Assembly: GCF_000413855.1 (NCBI RefSeq)
Contig: NZ_ATGG01000028.1
Span: forward strand, 93,753-157,752
Source of the DNA: Acinetobacter gyllenbergii CIP 110306 = MTCC 11365
GTDB lineage: Bacteria; Pseudomonadota; Gammaproteobacteria; Pseudomonadales; Moraxellaceae
Direction of reading: 5' to 3'
Length of the DNA: 64,000 nt
This document shows, piece after piece, positions 62,472-64,000 of the stretch. The notes below the pieces were generated by a model that searched no databases, had not been told where the DNA came from, and was given only the letters and a program-made list of their open reading frames with translations. The translations under genes and the position numbers were made by a program. How positions within the stretch are numbered: position 1 is the first letter of the stretch; each line of letters opens with the position of its first letter.

Positions 62472-62486
62472 AATGTCAATGACATT
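62472..62486. promoter_or_regulatory. Palindromic operator candidate for the RutR-like gene
   Basis: AATGTCA-A-TGACATT is a perfect 15-bp palindrome, 20 bases before the ATG at 62506. Two possible ATG starts of the TetR gene lie inside it, so its role as an operator would argue for the downstream start. Confidence 0.5.
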
Positions 62487-62505
62487 TTTTGAATTAAGCT
62501 CGCAG

Positions 62506-63117
62506 ATGGAACAGAAAAAAAGTACACAAAAGCGCAATCAACTGCTGAATGCTGCCCTGGATGTTTTTTCCGTCTATGGGTTTAGTGGTGCCAGTCTGGA
62601 TGAGATTGCGCAACTGGCAAATATGCATAAATCGAATATTTTCTATTACTATGAAAATAAAGAGTCGCTATATGTCGAAGTGCTCACCACGGTATTACAA
62701 AAGTGGCTTGCACCCTTGCAAACCCTGGAGTCTGAGCTTGAGCCTACTGAAGCCCTCACTCACTATTTAATTCAAAAAATTGAAAGCTCACGTGATCAGC
62801 CTAAAGCCTCACGTTTATTTGCGCTTGAGATTATTCAAGGTGCCCCGCATATTTTACCGATCTTAAAAGGGCCGTTAAAAAAACTGTTTAAGCGTAAAAC
62901 CAAGGTGATTCAAACTTGGCAAGAACAAGGTAAATTGTCGGCAGAGATTGATCCTGAATTGTTGATTCTCAATATCTGGGCAATCACCCAAAACTATGCT
63001 GATTTTTCGACGCAAATGGAAATGGTCACGGGTAAAACTTTGCGTAACCGTAGCATGTTTCAACGCACGGTTGAGCATACCGTGCATATGATGTTATACG
63101 GCGTGTTACCTCGTTAA
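62506..63117 (+). CDS. TetR-family regulator, RutR-like
   Basis: The product (203 residues from MEQKKSTQKRNQLL) has an N-terminal TetR helix-turn-helix (NAALDVFSVYGFSGASLDEI, AQLANMHKSNIFYYYENKES) and a C-terminal domain like that of RutR (KASRLFALEIIQGAPHILP; ILNIWAITQNYADFSTQ). RutR controls pyrimidine and glutamine-linked genes in E. coli; the target here is unknown and need not be the ssu operon just upstream. Starts at 62473 and 62479 are possible but lie in a perfect palindrome, and no start has a strong ribosome site. Confidence 0.82.
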   Translation: MEQKKSTQKRNQLLNAALDVFSVYGFSGASLDEIAQLANMHKSNIFYYYENKESLYVEVLTTVLQKWLAPLQTLESELEPTEALTHYLIQKIESSRDQPKASRLFALEIIQGAPHILPILKGPLKKLFKRKTKVIQTWQEQGKLSAEIDPELLILNIWAITQNYADFSTQMEMVTGKTLRNRSMFQRTVEHTVHMMLYGVLPR

Positions 63118-63157
63118 ATTTTCTTCACAAGCCTTATTTTAGTGATTGAAATACATA

Positions 63158-63188
63158 AAAAAAGCGACTTTATGAGTCGCTTTTTTTA
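63158..63188 (+). terminator. Terminator of the RutR-like gene
   Basis: AAAAAAAGCGACT, a short loop and AGTCGCTTTTTTT form a symmetrical strong hairpin 40 bases past the stop. Confidence 0.9.
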
Positions 63189-63342
63189 TTCAGTGCATGA
63201 GAATGTTATTAAGTTGACCTAAACAAAATAATGGAACATGAAAAATCACAGAAAAACTGTTTCAGTGCGCAGAACACAAAATCCACTAAAATATTGATAT
63301 TAAATAAAAAATATCAAGAATTTCGTATAGTGGGGTATTATG

Positions 63343-64000
63343 TTAATTTTCTATAGTTAAAATGAATGGATCACTCGGATTCACAGATTTATATAAATGC
63401 ATGTAAAGATTTAAGTAAGCAGGATTTGCGATGATACTTTTTGCATCTCCCCAAGAAATACTGGTCATACTATTTCCTTGTTCATAACTTCTTGTATTTG
63501 TTAATGTATTATGAGTTAAAGTTAAGTTAAAAGATCCCTGAAATACTCCACGAATATAAATCTCAAATTGGGTATTAGCTCTTAATAAGTGACTTTTACT
63601 TGGATTATTATCTGAATGCCATGCTAGTCCATTAAAAATTTTTGAATAAAAATCATGTAATTGGTCTAAATTACTTAATCCCTTTTTCCATAACATGGAT
63701 CCAGTGACATTCGTATTAGGTCCTGTTGGGACATTTAAATCTCTCTCTGTCAGTGGTTTACTTTGCCATACATGAGAATAATGCTGAGGAACGACAAATG
63801 GTTGCTGTACAGGAACGACAAATGGTTGCTGTACAGGAACGGCAAATGGTTGCTGTACAGGAACGGCAAATGGTTGCTGTGCAGGAACGGCAAATGGTTG
63901 CTGTACAGGAACGGCAAATGGTTGCTGTGCAGGAACGGCAAATGGTTGCTGTACAGGAACGACAAATGATTGCTGTGCAGGAACGGCAAATGGTTGCTGT
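63343..64000 (-). CDS. Unrecognised protein with Pro/Gln octapeptide repeats (partial, C-terminal part)
   Basis: A minus-strand frame is open from the window's right edge to the TAA at 63343, giving about 218 residues without a start in view. The first 71 visible residues are about nine tandem octapeptides of the form VQQPFAVP (variants AQQ and PFVVP). A unique C-terminal domain of about 145 residues follows, with SMLWKKGLSNLDQLHDFYSK, SMTSISWGDAKSIIANPAYL and a final FILTIEN. An internal ATG at 63696 would lose the repeats and part of the domain and is not needed. I do not recognise the domain. The repeat stretch looks like a flexible linker or stalk. Confidence 0.7.
   Translation of the reverse strand, partial: QQPFAVPAQQSFVVPVQQPFAVPAQQPFAVPVQQPFAVPAQQPFAVPVQQPFAVPVQQPFVVPVQQPFVVPQHYSHVWQSKPLTERDLNVPTGPNTNVTGSMLWKKGLSNLDQLHDFYSKIFNGLAWHSDNNPSKSHLLRANTQFEIYIRGVFQGSFNLTLTHNTLTNTRSYEQGNSMTSISWGDAKSIIANPAYLNLYMHLYKSVNPSDPFILTIEN
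63787..64000. repeat. 24-bp tandem repeat encoding an octapeptide
   Basis: Eight full units of AGGAACGGCAAATGGTTGCT plus GTAC and a 22-base partial unit run to the window edge. Variation is limited to a few positions (GAC/GGC, GTAC/GTGC, one AATGATT). All units keep the minus-strand reading frame. Confidence 0.95.

Noticed and set aside
63750..63989. Open frames on both strands through the 24-bp repeats
   Set aside because: They exist only because the repeat unit is a multiple of three. The minus-strand frame that continues into the unique C-terminal domain is the real one.
63787..64000. CRISPR array
   Set aside because: The 24-bp units are directly adjacent with no spacers, and they keep a coding frame.

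Overview
The window looks like a chromosomal segment of an Acinetobacter species. The gene order ampD-murJ-fkpA, then a divergent capsule (K) locus, then pgm-lldP-lldR-lldD-dld-tyrB and a methylcitrate operon, is the classic Acinetobacter K-locus neighbourhood. The low GC content and protein sequences fit. The species cannot be fixed from the sequence alone.

Left part (1-16.6 kb): two tandem paralogous secreted proteins (one cut by the window edge), a DUF4126 membrane protein, a 47-residue zinc-ribbon protein, and a vapBC toxin-antitoxin pair whose toxin gene is frameshifted. An orphan GIY-YIG-domain gene follows, apparently inserted at the 3' end of acnD; a 74-bp displaced copy of that 3' end and its terminator lie on the far side. 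Next come the propionate (2-methylcitrate) operon prpR-prpB-prpC-acnD, with repeated ATTGTCGACAAT-type palindromes upstream, an aromatic/aspartate aminotransferase, and the L- and D-lactate genes (lldP-lldR-lldD, dld) with two LldR-type operators 106 bp apart.

Capsule locus (17-38.6 kb): on the minus strand pseBCFGHI (CMP-pseudaminic acid), wzx, a KpsS-like transferase, wzy, one family 2 glycosyltransferase, an initiating sugar-phosphate transferase, galU, ugd, gpi and galE/gne; on the plus strand pgm and, divergently, wza-wzb-wzc. The transferase count predicts a three-sugar repeat containing pseudaminic acid. The ugd product lacks the catalytic cysteine expected of UDP-glucose dehydrogenases.

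Right part (38.8-64 kb): a tandem triplication of FKBP-type peptidyl-prolyl isomerase genes where one fkpA is usual, then murJ, ampD, nadC, two small genes, a Tat-exported phospholipase C with a small lipoprotein gene, rph, a desaturase/reductase pair divergent from a DesT-like TetR regulator with three operator-like boxes, dsbA, ubiG-mupP-yciK, a 107-bp imperfect hairpin before an RcnB-like gene, argA, a sulfonate-uptake operon (two ssuA paralogues, ssuD, ssuC, ssuB; no ssuE), a RutR-like TetR gene, and the 3' part of an unrecognised protein with an eight-residue tandem repeat that runs off the window.

No tRNA, rRNA, CRISPR array or intact insertion sequence was seen.
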